Assembly (NCBI RefSeq): GCF_004359215.1
Contig: NC_090610.1
Location: 10,658,391-10,722,390, forward strand
Source: Bremia lactucae
Lineage: Eukaryota > Oomycota > Peronosporomycetes > Peronosporales > Peronosporaceae
Length of the DNA stretch: 64,000 bases
Direction: 5' to 3'
In this document: piece after piece, positions 53,660 to 64,000 of the stretch
Layout of the letters: each line of letters opens with the position of its first letter
How positions within the stretch are numbered: the stretch's first letter is position 1
The notes under the pieces: model-generated
Told to the model about the DNA's origin: nothing
The model's database searches: none
What the model saw: only the letters and a program-made list of their open reading frames with translations
Position numbers and translations under genes: made by a program

Positions 53660-54982
53660 AAGATACGAAACTCAGTCGTGGGATGCGCTCACGGGAAACC
53701 CATTGTACGAACTTGCACTGGAGTTTAAAGACATCTTCCCAGACAAGGTACCAGAGGAACTCCCAGTGGACCGTGGAGTCCATCATGAGATTGACTTGTC
53801 TCCTGGTACCAAGTATTGCGTCACGAGACAGTGGCCATTGCCGAAGGAACAAGTCGAGGCAATCGACAAGTTCTTCGAGCAGCGTCGGACAGCTGGTCAT
53901 GTTCGTGAGAGCAAGTCTCCGCACAGCAGCCCAACATTCTGTGTTAAGAAGGCAACGGGTGGTTGGCGAATTGTTCATGTTTTCAACAAGCTGAATGACG
54001 CCACCATACCTGCTCAGACACCTGTTCCTCGGAAAGACATGATTCTTGACGGAATGGTGAATAGCACAGTCTTTAGCACCTTGGATTTGTTGAATGGGTT
54101 CCATCAGATCCGAATGCGCGAGGCTGACGTTCCTCTGACAGCGGTTAGCACGCCAAGCGGCATGCTGTGGGAATGGCTCGTGATGCCACAAGGGTTAAAG
54201 AATGCGCCAGCGACGTTCAATCGCATAGTGACAAACATTCTTCGTCCCTTACGTGACTTTGCTCCGAGTTATTTTGACGACATCTTCGTCCACAGCAAGG
54301 CCCCGTATAACCATGCGGACTTGGATGTTCACCTCGATCACTTACGACGCCTATTCGAAGTGATGCGAGAGAACAAGCTCTACGCGAATCTGAAGAAGTG
54401 TATCTTCTGCGCGCCAGAAATCCCAGTCCTTGGCTGCTTTGTTGGCAAGAACGGTATCCGCGCTGACGCAGAGAAGATCAAAGTGATCGACAAATGGCCT
54501 GCACCTCAGAACATGAAGCAACTGCGCCAGTGGTTGGGTCTGGCCAATTACCTCCACAAGTATACACGGAACTACGCTGACATGACTCAGCCGCTTACGC
54601 GCCTACTCAAGAAGGACGTTGAGTGGAAGTGGGAACAGGAAAATGTAGTGGCTTTCGAGTTGGTCAAAAGGAGCTTGCGTGAAGCGCCAGTGCTTGCGCT
54701 TCCTGATGACAACAAGCCTTTCCATATGTTGTCTGCGATGCGAGTGATTACGCCATTGGTTGTGCATTAATGCAGCACGATGCCAATGAGCGAGAGAGAG
54801 TTATCTCCTATCAATCGCGGCAATTAAAGCCAGCAGAACAAAACTACCCGGTTCTGAAATACTCTCTTGTGAAGTTCGGAGTCCACCTTCTCGGTGAAGA
54901 GCGCTTTGTGGTCTACACAGATCATGCGTCATTGCGCACTGCCGTGAAGACCCCTCACTTAACCCAGGGGATGGCACGATGA
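53660..54982 (+). pseudogene. Gyp-C C2 reverse transcriptase and RNase H, first unit
   Basis: The frame 53469-54770 has an RT with all landmarks: VPEELPVDRGVHHEIDLSPG, SPHSSPTFCVKKATGG, STPSGMLWEWLVMPQGL, FAPSYFDDIFVHSKA (YxDD intact), GCFVGKNGIRADAEKIK. A one-base deletion in the RNase H start (54730-54770, expected CDASDYAIGCAL) breaks it, and it resumes at 54770-54982 (RVISYQSRQLKPAEQNYPV, FVVYTDHASLRTAV). The RT itself looks intact. Confidence 0.9.
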
Positions 54983-56490
54983 ATTGCATTCTTCTCGGAG
55001 TACAACTTTGTTGTACACTACAAGCCAGGCAAGACAAACATCCTTGCTAATGCGTTATCAACACGTCCGGATTATGACTCTCGATTGACAGAGGATGTGC
55101 CAAGCGCCGCCTGCAGGAGTTGTCCAAGTGATCAAGAATCTGTGAGCGCTACCGCAGCCCAAGCTCGCTCATCTGTTCGTGAGGACATTGCACGAGCATG
55201 CAAGGACGACGAAGGTTACTGGGAAATGCTGCAGTACCTCAAGAGCCCAACGGAGGATAAGCTGAAAAAGATATCTGCAAGAGCGCGATCACGGATCCAC
55301 AGATATTCCATCCACGATGGTCTACTCTGTTATGGGGTTGACGATGACGACGTGCCAAGAGTTGTCGTTCCAAACGACAAAGAACTAAGGCACCGTCTGT
55401 TGTTTGAGTACCACGACAGTCCCCCTGGAGGTCACTTTGATCGCGATAAGACTTTCATGAGCCTCTCTCGCGACTATTATTGGCCGCATATGTACAAACG
55501 GGTGCGCAAGTACGTCCGTACTTGTGAGGTGTGCCAACGCGTGAAGCCTTCCAGTAGTTATCAGGCACCACTGCGGTCACTACCGATCCTAATTGACAGT
55601 TGGAAGTATGTGAGCATGGACTATGTGTTCAGACTTCCTCGCGACTCGCAAAACCGGAACGGCATTCTGTGATAGTGGACCGATTCAGTAAAATGGCTCA
55701 TCTGATTGCCGTGCCGGATACCATCGATGCGGAAGAGACAGCACAAGTCTTTGTGGATACTGTCTTCCGACTCCATGGGTTGCCTGAGGAGATCGTCTCG
55801 GATCGAGACACCCGATTCACCTCCGCCCTATGGCGCGCAGTTTTTGAGCGCCTTGGTACAAAGTTGTCGATGTCGACAGCTGCACACCCTGAAACGGATG
55901 GGCAAACGGAGCGTGTGAATCGCGTGCTGGAGGACATACTGCGAAGCTATGCAACGTCATTCGAGGAATGGAGTGCCTTCCTCCCACTGGTTGAGTTCTC
56001 GATCAACAACTCAACGCACGCATCTACCGGGTACTCTCCCTTCTATATCAACAATGGTTTCCACCCTCGCGTGCCAGCGACACTCATGGGGGCGGTTTCT
56101 ACTCTTGGTGGGGGAGGAACTCCATTGGCAACGGAGTTGAACACCGCGAGTGCGACGGATATACGGGCCAATTTTGACGTTTTGGACTCCACGTCAAACA
56201 TGCCTCGACGAGACCAAAAGAGGATCGAAGACTTTGTCGGCAAAAGACAAATCATCGTTAGGTTTGTGCGCGACGCAATTGCTCAAGCCCGAGATCGGCA
56301 GAAGGAGCAAGCGGACAAGCATGGAAGAAAGAACATGAATTGTTTCAAGGTTGGAGATCTCGTCCTACTTAGTACGGGTAATCTTCCTGAACATGCAGTG
56401 TCCAGCCTTGGTAGCAGCAAGCTACTACCTCGGTTTATTGGACCATTCAGAGTTCTGAAATGCAACGGGAGTGCCTACACCCTAGACGTT
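54983..56490 (+). pseudogene. Gyp-C C2 integrase, first unit
   Basis: The zinc domain (FEYHDSPPGGHFDRDKTF ... RTCEVCQRVKPS) is at 55085-55672. The core at 55600-56490 has MDYVFRLP, VDRFSKMAHLIAV, IVSDRDTRFTSALWRAVFE and ETDGQTERVNRVLEDILR, so the D, D and E positions are present, although a one-base shift near 55672 splits the domain. The C-terminal domain (LLPRFIGPFRV) runs into the N at 56491, where the second unit starts. Confidence 0.9.
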
Positions 56491-59400
56491 NCTTCCAACT
56501 CCTTGACTTGGCCAGTGTGCTCTGATTCCCATTTTTCCCACGGAATCATGGATCCATTGAGAGAGAATTTCCCCCACCTATCCGATCCGGAGTGGGCGGC
56601 GTATGAGCGCATGGTCACTATCTTCGGCGAAGCAAGTGTGATCAACATGTTGAACACCTTCAATCCCGAAGCGCAGAGTTGACGGCGCTCAACTTCATGC
56701 ACCAGGAGGTGTTGGAGCGCAACGGCAGACCACAACTCTGCCGCAAGAGTTGCGCCTCTAAAACTCGATGTGAACCATTACAAAGGTGGCGAGAATGAGC
56801 CCCTTTTACGTCGGTTCGTCGAGATGGATATAGCCTTGAGAGTTCAGCAGATCTATGATCCCGATCATCAAGTTGCTTTCGCGATGTCGAAGCTCGGTGG
56901 ACGTGCGAGAAGCTGGGCATTCGGTCGTCGATTCACCGACCCAGGATGCTTCCCGGACTATGAAGCCTTCAAGTACGAGTTGAAGCTAGCGTTCGAGCCG
57001 CCGAAGAACGAATTCCGAGCTCGAGTTGAGTTTCTGGACCTGCGCCAAGGACGTCTGGAGTTGCACGCCTACGCGCAACGCGCTCGATACCTAGTGTCGA
57101 GTATCGTGAGCGATCCAGTCGATTATGCCACTCAGGTCGTCACTTTCATGAAAGGTCTAAACGATGGTCCAGTGAAGACTCAGCTGTCCCGAGAGTATCC
57201 TGAGACGATGGAAGACGCGATCAATCGCGCTCTTCAGGAAGAGTTCAGTCTTCGCCAGGCTCGCATCCACCAAAGTTCAACCCGGCAGCCGCGCCAGCAG
57301 TACCAGCCGCGCCAGCAGTACCAGCCACGCAGTTCTACGACGGACCCGAGCCAATGGATCAGTCCGCTGTGTCCACACAAGCCAAAGGGAATACGCGGTC
57401 AAGAACCGATTTTAAGTGTTTCCGATGTGATCGGATGGGCCACTTTGCTCGAGATTACCGAGCGTCGGTCAACAACAGGCTGCTCTCGCAGCGCTCCCGC
57501 CCAACTTCGTCAGGTCGTGCTTTCAGCCGACCTCAGGGGCGGAGCGAACAAGCAAAAAAAACGGCAACGACCGGTAGGAGCGGGGCTCTTTACTGGCCGA
57601 GAATCAAGTTCTGCGATGACGGTGGAGTCACAGGACTTGGGCCCCAACGTGCAACCTGCACACATGAAGTCCACCAAGAAGAAGACCAGTATCGATCAGC
57701 GGTCAAAGCTGATAGTCTTGGTCGTAAAGGTGAATGAGTCAGCTCCACCTTTGCGTGCCCTGATATATACAGGTGCCTCGAACAACTTTGTTCGAGAGCG
57801 TGCCCTCTCAGATAGCAACGTATTTGCACCTGATGTGAAGGAAATGGGCAAGATAGTTGTTCGATTCGCGGATGGATCGACAACCCAGATGGTGAAAAGA
57901 GTTGTTACTCTACACCTGGGATGTGAAGTTTTCCGAGGAGAAGATGAATTTATCCTTCTCGACCTCGATGACAAGTACGATATGATACTTGGGATGCCAT
58001 GGCTGATGCGGTACCAGCTAAAGATTGATTGGTGACGGCATCTTATCAGTGTTCAAGGTTCGAACACAGTGCAGTGGGAATCTGCTCATAAGGAACAAGT
58101 ACTATGGGTATACGCCTCGGTTGAAGAAGTTCCAGATCCCTTTAGTGATCTGGAACTTCTTCAACCGAGGCGTATACCCATAGTACTTGTTCTCGCGGCG
58201 TGCGATGGCCCCGCATCTTCACAGAGTGGATGTGTTGAGCACAAGAAGGAAGCGCACCGACCAAGAAAAACTAAGAAGACTCAACCGAAGTCGTGGAGAG
58301 TCGCAACGAATGAGAACGTTCAACTCGTTCGTTGTGATCCGTCATGCGAAGCTGGTCCAGTTCAGACACGTACCTCTGAACAAGGCATGCATTCTCCTGC
58401 CACGCTAACTGACGAAGGAAACATCAACGGCCACGATGTTTCAAGCGAAGAACATGTCCAAGCTATTGCTTGTGACGATGTGGGGGTGGCACAGGGTGTC
58501 TGCAACGTGAAGGTTGATAATCCCCCATGCTCGTTATCAAGTTTGCTCATTTCTGAGAGAAATGAGCAAGAAGTCGTTCTTCCGCAGTCTCAAGGATGGC
58601 GAGATTGCCCACGTGTGTATGATCGTTGCGGAAGCCGATCGCGAAGAAATAAATATTTCGTCCAACATGGACATGGAAGTACTGGAAGACAAGACCCGGT
58701 TTGAAAGATACGAAACTCAGTCGTGGGATGCGCTCACGGGAAACCCATTGTACGAACTTGCACTGAAGTTTAAAGACATCTTCCCAGACAAGGTACCAGA
58801 GGAACTCCCAGTGGACCGTGGAGTCCATCATGAGATTGACTTGTCTCCTGGTACCAAGTATTGCGTCACGAGACAGTGGCCATTGCCGAAGGAACAAGTC
58901 GAGGCAATCGACAAGTTCTTCGAGCAGCGTCGGACAGCTGGTCATGTTCGTGAGAGCAAGTCTCCGCACAGCAGCCCAACATTCTGTGTTAAGAAGGCAA
59001 CGGGTGGTTGGCGAATTGTTCATGTTTTCAACAAGCTGAATGACGCCACCATACCTGCTCAGACACCTGTTCCTCGGAAAGACATGATTCTTGACAGAAT
59101 GGTGAATAGCACAGTCTTTAGCACCTTGGATTTGTTGAATGGGTTCCATCAGATCCGAATGCGCGAGGCTGACGTTCCTCTGACAGCGGTTAGCACGCCA
59201 AGCGGCATGCTGTGGGAATGGCTCGTGATGCCACAAGGGTTAAAGAATGCGCCAGCGACGTTCAATCGCATAGTGACAAACATTCTTCGTCCCTTACGTG
59301 ACTTTGCTCCGAGTTATTTTGACGACATCTTCGTCCACAGCAAGGCCCCGTATAACCATGCGGACTTGGATGTTCACCTCGATCACTTACGACGCCTATT

Positions 59401-61535
59401 CGAAGTGATGCGAGAGAACAAGCTCTACGCGAATCTGAAGAAGTGTATCTTCTGCGCGCCAGAAATCCCAGTCCTTGGCTGCTTTGTTGGCAAGAACGGT
59501 ATCCGCGCTGACGCAGAGAAGATCAAAGTGATCGACAAATGGCCTGCACCTCAGAACATGAAGCAACTGCGCCAGTGGTTGGGTCTGGCCAATTACCTCC
59601 ACAAGTATACACGGAACTACGCTGACATGACTCAGCCGCTTACGCGCCTACTCAAGAAGGACGTTGAGTGGAAGTGGGAACAGGAAAATGTAGTGGCTTT
59701 CGAGTTGGTCAAAAGGAGCTTGCGTGAAGCGCCAGTGCTTGCGCTTCCTGATGACAACAAGCCTTTCCATATGTTGTCTGCGATGCGAGTGATTACGCCA
59801 TTGGTTGTGCATTAATGCAGCACGATGCCAATGAGCGAGAGAGAGTTATCTCCTATCAATCGCGGCAATTAAAGCCAGCAGAACAAAACTACCCGGTTCT
59901 GAAATACTCTCTTGTGAAGTTCGGAGTCCACCTTCTCGGTGAAGAGCGCTTTGTGGTCTACACAGATCATGCGTCATTGCGCACTGCCGTGAAGACCCCT
60001 CACTTAACCCAGGGGATGGCACGATGAATTGCATTCTTCTCGGAGTACAACTTTGTTGTACACTACAAGCCAGGCAAGACAAACATCCTTGCTAATGCGT
60101 TATCAACACGTCCGGATTATGACTCTCGATTGACAGAGGATGTGCCAAGCGCCGCCTGCAGGAGTTGTCCAAGTGATCAAGAATCTGTGAGCGCTACCGC
60201 AGCCCAAGCTCGCTCATCTGTTCGTGAGGACATTGCACGAGCATGCAAGGACGACGAAGGTTACTGGGAAATGCTGCAGTACCTCAAGAGCCCAACGGAG
60301 GATAAGCTGAAAAAGATATCTGCAAGAGCGCGATCACGGATCCACAGATATTCCATCCACGATGGTCTACTCTGTTATGGGGTTGACGATGACGACGTGC
60401 CAAGAGTTGTCGTTCCAAACGACAAAGAACTAAGGCACCGTCTGTTGTTTGAGTACCACGACAGTCCCCCTGGAGGTCACTTTGATCGCGATAAGACTTT
60501 CATGAGCCTCTCTCGCGACTATTATTGGCCGCATATGTACAAACGGGTGCGCAAGTACGTCCGTACTTGTGAGGTGTGCCAACGCGTGAAGCCTTCCAGT
60601 AGTTATCAGGCACCACTGCGGTCACTACCGATCCTAATTGACAGTTGGAAGTATGTGAGCATGGACTATGTGTTCAGACTTCCTCGCGACTCGCAAAACC
60701 GGAACGGCATTCTGTGATAGTGGACCGATTCAGTAAAATGGCTCATCTGATTGCCGTGCCGGATACCATCGATGCGGAAGAGACAGCACAAGTCTTTGTG
60801 GATACTGTCTTCCGACTCCATGGGTTGCCTGAGGAGATCGTCTCGGATCGAGACACCCGATTCACCTCCGCCCTATGGCGCGCAGTTTTTGAGCGCCTTG
60901 GTACAAAGTTGTCGATGTCGACAGCTGCACACCCTGAAACGGATGGGCAAACGGAGCGTGTGAATCGCGTGCTGGAGGACATACTGCGAAGCTATGCAAC
61001 GTCATTCGAGGAATGGAGTGCCTTCCTCCCACTGGTTGAGTTCTCGATCAACAACTCAACGCACGCATCTACCGGGTACTCTCCCTTCTATATCAACAAT
61101 GGTTTCCACCCTCGCGTGCCAGCGACACTCATGGGGGCGGTTTCTACTCTTGGTGGGGGAGGAACTCCATTGGCAACGGAGTTGAACACCGCGAGTGCGA
61201 CGGATATACGGGCCAATTTTGACGTTTTGGACTCCACGTCAAACATGCCTCGACGAGACCAAAAGAGGATCGAAGACTTTGTCGGCAAAAGACAAATCAT
61301 CGTTAGGTTTGTGCGCGACGCAATTGCTCAAGCCCGAGATCGGCAGAAGGAGCAAGCGGACAAGCATGGAAGAAAGAACATGAATTGTTTCAAGGTTGGA
61401 GATCTCGTCCTACTTAGTACGGGTAATCTTCCTGAACATGCAGTGTCCAGCCTTGGTAGCAGCAAGCTACTACCTCGGTTTATTGGACCATTCAGAGTTC
61501 CGAAATGCAACGGGAGTGCCTACACCCTAGACGTT
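56491..61535 (+). repeat. Second unit of the 5,045-bp duplication in C2
   Basis: It reproduces 51446-56490 with a constant offset of 5,045 and about five visible substitutions (for example Thr/Lys before GIRGQEP, Met/Val-Ile in MGKMVVRF versus MGKIVVRF, DGMVNS versus DRMVNS). It repeats gag (56548-57737), protease (57738-58704), RT/RNase H (58705-60027) and integrase (60028-61535), with the same stops, the same foldbacks and the same Asp-to-Tyr change (57766-57768). No LTR lies between the units. Confidence 0.92.
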
Positions 61536-62330
61536 TCTACGAGTATGCGTCTTCACCCAACAATCTATGTGGGTAGACTGAAGCCATACTTACCAAGTGG
61601 GTCTGCTGACCCTACTTCATCCTTTAAAGGTGAGCCACTTGCTGTCGAAGGGTCTCGACCTGCTCGCGAAGAGTCGCCAACTCATCGCTCTGAAGTTGCT
61701 TCTCGGCATAGAGGCGCTGGAGGACATCAAAGGATTGGTCCTTCATAGACTCGAGAGCAGCGAGACGAGTCTCGAGATCACCGCGAAAAGTGCCCAGAGT
61801 TGAGCCAGCCTCCTCAACGACACCAAGAAGTCGAACATGGCTCAAGCCACGGATCTTCTCGGTCTCCTGCAACTTTAGGACATCGTCCTGAGTCTGCTGA
61901 AGCCTCGATTCGAACTCGGTCTTCGACACGGAAGCCTGTGTTGTCTTCGCTTCCAAGGCATCATGGCGCGAGTCACACTCGATCGCATGAGCCTCAACGT
62001 TTTGACAGCGAGTCTTCAGATCCGAGGAGTGCATGTGCAGCTCCTCAATCTGTTCGCGATGAGCGCTCTTCCACTTCCAGAGCCTCTCAATCGTTTTCTC
62101 GTTCAGCCCCACCTCCGTTGATTGATTCTCACGGAGAACGTCGGTAGCTGGTTGAGTCGATTGTTGGTCACCGAGACCATCTGACTCCGTCGAATCGCCG
62201 CCGAAAGAAGCAACAAACTCGTCGCTTCTTCCGTGTTCGGTGGCGCGGCTATCAGCCGAGCGACGACACTTGAAAATCACGTGACGCCCTCGTGGCTGAC
62301 GTTCCTGACGTCGTTCGCGAGTATGAGAGC
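61536..62330 (+). pseudogene. Gyp-C C2 integrase C-terminus, linker and chromodomain
   Basis: From TSMRLHPTIYVGRLKPYLPSG the frame enters a Ser/Arg/His-rich linker and meets a TAG at 61746-61748 (Gln in C1). It continues to 62147, then another frame carries the chromodomain RFFRVRWRGYQPSDDT, a TGA at 62271-62273 in place of the Trp codon, and the rest of the domain (DALVADVPDVVREYESDL). The linker has the low-complexity look of a frame opposite a real coding strand. Confidence 0.8.
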
Positions 62331-62712
62331 GACTTGTAGCGTCGGCTCTATCGCCGCTGCCGTGGCCAAGTTGATTTGGTCCACGTCCGACTATGGAGTC
62401 CATTCGATTCTTGTTTTCAAGAAACACGAAGGATCTCCACGAGTTCTCTTTCGCTGCCCTTGATTGACGCGGATCATCACGGTTGTTAATTCGACGCCAA
62501 GTGCTGAAGCGCTCACGGTAGAACTCTACATCACCCCGCTTGTTAACGATGGGTTCAATGTCGTAGAGTCCACCGTTAACCCTCTGTAGCTTGACAGGGT
62601 GCTCAGTACGGCAAGGGGCTTCATGAGGACTCCTGCCTGAGTTACTCACGGAAGGCTGGGACGGTCGCTTGGTTCCTCGGTCGCTCATTTTGAAATGAAG
62701 CACAGCCAGCAT
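61624..62712 (-). CDS. Antisense ORF of Gyp-C (asORF), intact copy
   Basis: Uninterrupted 362-codon frame on the strand opposite to pol, starting 48 bp inside the 3' LTR (Met at 62712, or the tenth residue, MSDRGTKRPS) and ending beside the integrase C-terminus. The first 200 or so residues are basic and probably disordered. From about residue 210 the sequence becomes heptad-rich (QIEELHMHSSDLKTRC, then FESRLQQTQDDVLKLQE, then LATLREQVETLRQQV) and should form a coiled coil. C1 has the same protein except for one small deletion, while the sense strand has stops here. An LTR-borne antisense promoter could drive it. It could be nucleic-acid binding or Gag-like, but no family is recognised. Confidence 0.6.
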   Translation of the reverse strand: MLAVLHFKMSDRGTKRPSQPSVSNSGRSPHEAPCRTEHPVKLQRVNGGLYDIEPIVNKRGDVEFYRERFSTWRRINNRDDPRQSRAAKENSWRSFVFLENKNRMDSIVGRGPNQLGHGSGDRADATSRSHTRERRQERQPRGRHVIFKCRRSADSRATEHGRSDEFVASFGGDSTESDGLGDQQSTQPATDVLRENQSTEVGLNEKTIERLWKWKSAHREQIEELHMHSSDLKTRCQNVEAHAIECDSRHDALEAKTTQASVSKTEFESRLQQTQDDVLKLQETEKIRGLSHVRLLGVVEEAGSTLGTFRGDLETRLAALESMKDQSFDVLQRLYAEKQLQSDELATLREQVETLRQQVAHL

Positions 62713-62759
62713 TATTCTTCCCTTTGAAGCGTGAACGCTACTTTAAGGGGGGGGGATGA

Positions 62760-63619
62760 TGTAATAGGCCTCTCATTACATGTCTTAGTACTTACTATAG
62801 TACATATCTCAAAGGTGCTGGGCATTAGAGATGAGACGGAGGGAAGCGGGACATGTCTCTACAGGGTAAGACATGGGAGCCCATGCTGACGCGCTGGAAA
62901 AAAATAAACCAAGCAAGGCGCAGATTTTGAAAGAACGAGTATAACAGGCTGATATTCAATTTATTCGTATTTTTGTATGTGCTTTTTGAGAAACAGTAAT
63001 GACCTTTTCCGGTTTTTAGCTTTAATAACATGTTACTTATGTAGGGTGCTGTACCCGAATTAGCGGATGTTTAGCACAGGGCTAAAGGTAGCCAGTTGTG
63101 CTCTAGATGAAGTGATGACGCCGCATCGTCATTACACATCTTCCTAGAAACCATCTGGCGACACTGCATCGTCGACATGAGAGTTTCAAGTTCAAGTTCA
63201 AAGCTTCCCAGTCGAAGTTCAAGATTTACATTCAAGTACAGAATGATGGTTCCTGCTTGGGAACTACACTGGTGACGCGTCCAACGTGTCTCTACCGGTT
63301 GAAGTGAGTGGCGTGAGCCAGTCACTTCGCAGGGAATTTTCCACATGACTTCAAGTTCAAGGTCCTATGGTTTGAACCTCAGTGTCCCCAAGGTTTTATA
63401 TATCAGTTCGTAGGTTTTATTCATGCATGTGTAGGTTTTACTTGTAAAACCTCTAGGAGCCTTGAGGCTGATGAGGAGTAGCGACAGGAACCATAACAGC
63501 TTTTCAATTCAGTTGTCATTTTACCTCCAACCTCGCAAGCGCCCTCCAACGTTTCCTCCCCACGGTTCAGTCTCCTCTTGTAGTGAGCTGAACAAGGGAC
63601 TTGGCCTAGTCCCATTATT
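62760..63619 (+). repeat. 3' LTR of C2 with a 196-bp insertion
   Basis: It follows the polypurine tract (TTTAAGGGGGGGGGATGA, 62741-62759). It matches the 5' LTR except for the insert at 62882-63077 and the last two bases (TT for CA). Confidence 0.88.
62882..63077. repeat. 196-bp insertion in the C2 3' LTR
   Basis: Absent from the 5' LTR of the same element and from both C1 LTRs, where GGAGCC runs directly into AGGGCTAAAGG. It is AT-rich, has no coding potential, and ends with GGGTGCTGTACCC-like sequence that resembles a small DNA transposon end. No clear target duplication. Confidence 0.7.
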
Positions 63620-64000
63620 GGGGGGGATGAGCAGGAAGACGTTGGACTCAAAAAAAGCCACATTTCCTCGATTTCGCAGGCTACCTACTTTAAAGCTAGG
63701 CAGCACGGCTATGTAGAAGCCCGGGTTAATGTCGAGATGGCGCAGGCACCTGTCTCAACAGTATGTTCAGTCGCCAGTATAGCAACAATACCACGCGCCG
63801 GCGGTGGGTGCGCAATTCCTATTAATTCCAGACGCGCGTCAAAGGAAGCTGGGAGTTTGCCAATTTGACGGCAAGGACTGATAACAGGAATTGAGTAAAG
63901 TCCTTCTATCTAGGGGGCAACGATTTGTTCGACAGGTCTCGTTCCCGGATCGTGCAAACGGATTTCCGTGGAGCGGGGACGTAATGGTCGACTTACTTGG
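63620..64000 (+). pseudogene. Gyp-D gag, right of the C2 insertion, cut by window end
   Basis: In shifted frames it reads NVEMAQAPVSTV and RQRKLGVCQFDGKD, then WSGDVMVDLLG, matching the 18013-19150 gag (RKLGIRPFHGKEL, WSEDVKVDVLEH). Stops are present. It continues beyond the window. Confidence 0.7.

Larger units (their letters stand above)
50761..63619 (+). mobile_element. Gyp-C copy C2 with a 5,045-bp internal duplication
   Basis: Plus-strand LTRs lie at both ends (50761-51425, 62760-63619), flanked by runs of G that could be a GGGGG target duplication. The interior repeats: 51446-56490 and 56491-61535 differ by only a handful of bases, joined by one N at 56491. Without the duplication the element is about 7.8 kb, in line with C1. 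Frames are interrupted, and both units share the same lesions. Confidence 0.9.

Noticed and set aside
53502..54191. 229-codon minus-strand frame over the C2 RT (again at 58547-59236)
   Set aside because: It is the complement of a well-conserved RT with all motifs in sense, has no independent features, and C1 keeps it only in pieces. I treat it as a shadow, unlike the pol-to-LTR antisense ORF.

Overview
The window looks like eukaryotic nuclear DNA from an oomycete, most likely a Peronosporales species (Phytophthora or a downy mildew). The reasons are the Ty3/gypsy polyproteins with chromodomains and gag types that I recognise from Phytophthora-like genomes, compact host genes with 53-115 bp GT-AG introns, and a TCATTYT-type initiator just upstream of a start codon. 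About 80% is retrotransposon, with one 10 kb island of host genes. Family names below are local labels: Gyp-A to Gyp-F and LTR-L. Domain limits inside decayed elements are approximate.

Layout. 1-510: end of an LTR-L copy. 511-7060: Gyp-B copy B1 (minus). 7061-9904: low-complexity DNA, LTR scraps, a DDE transposase pseudogene and a Gyp-E LTR cut by a 100-N gap. 10005-11021: part of a membrane-protein gene. 11842-12372: solo LTR-L. 13131-17890: Gyp-A copy A1. 18013-19150: Gyp-D gag. 19151-21785: Gyp-E copy E1 (minus) with a second N gap. 22023-24645: an LTR-L fragment, a Gyp-F gag fragment and the 5' end of Gyp-A copy A2. 24646-39488: Gyp-B copy B2, split by a complete nested Gyp-C copy C1 (25896-32948, minus, 5-bp target duplication GCTAC). 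39489-49636: host island with a DLH-fold/Gag1-clamp-like fusion, SEC62, a purple acid phosphatase, cyclin C and a flavin monooxygenase. 49637-50527: two fused LTR remnants. 50761-63619: Gyp-C copy C2, inserted into Gyp-D gag sequence and containing a 5,045-bp near-identical internal duplication joined at a single N. 63620-64000: the rest of the Gyp-D target.

The most interesting signal is a long antisense reading frame in the pol-to-3'LTR interval of two different families. It begins about 45-60 bp inside the 3' LTR, runs opposite to pol across the chromodomain, and ends beside the integrase C-terminus in a heptad-rich stretch. In Gyp-C copy C2 it is 362 codons without a stop, while the sense strand there is interrupted; copy C1 keeps it apart from one small deletion. 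In Gyp-B copy B1 it is about 380 codons with one stop.

Second theme: separately inserted copies share inactivating changes. Both Gyp-C insertions have Asp-to-Tyr in the protease DTG motif and a TGA in the chromodomain. Both Gyp-B copies have TAA at the Tyr of the RT YxDD box. This suggests movement of already defective elements in trans. Third theme: short perfect foldback duplications recur, including two in-frame ones inside the C2 polyprotein and a 58-bp-arm hairpin after the monooxygenase gene.
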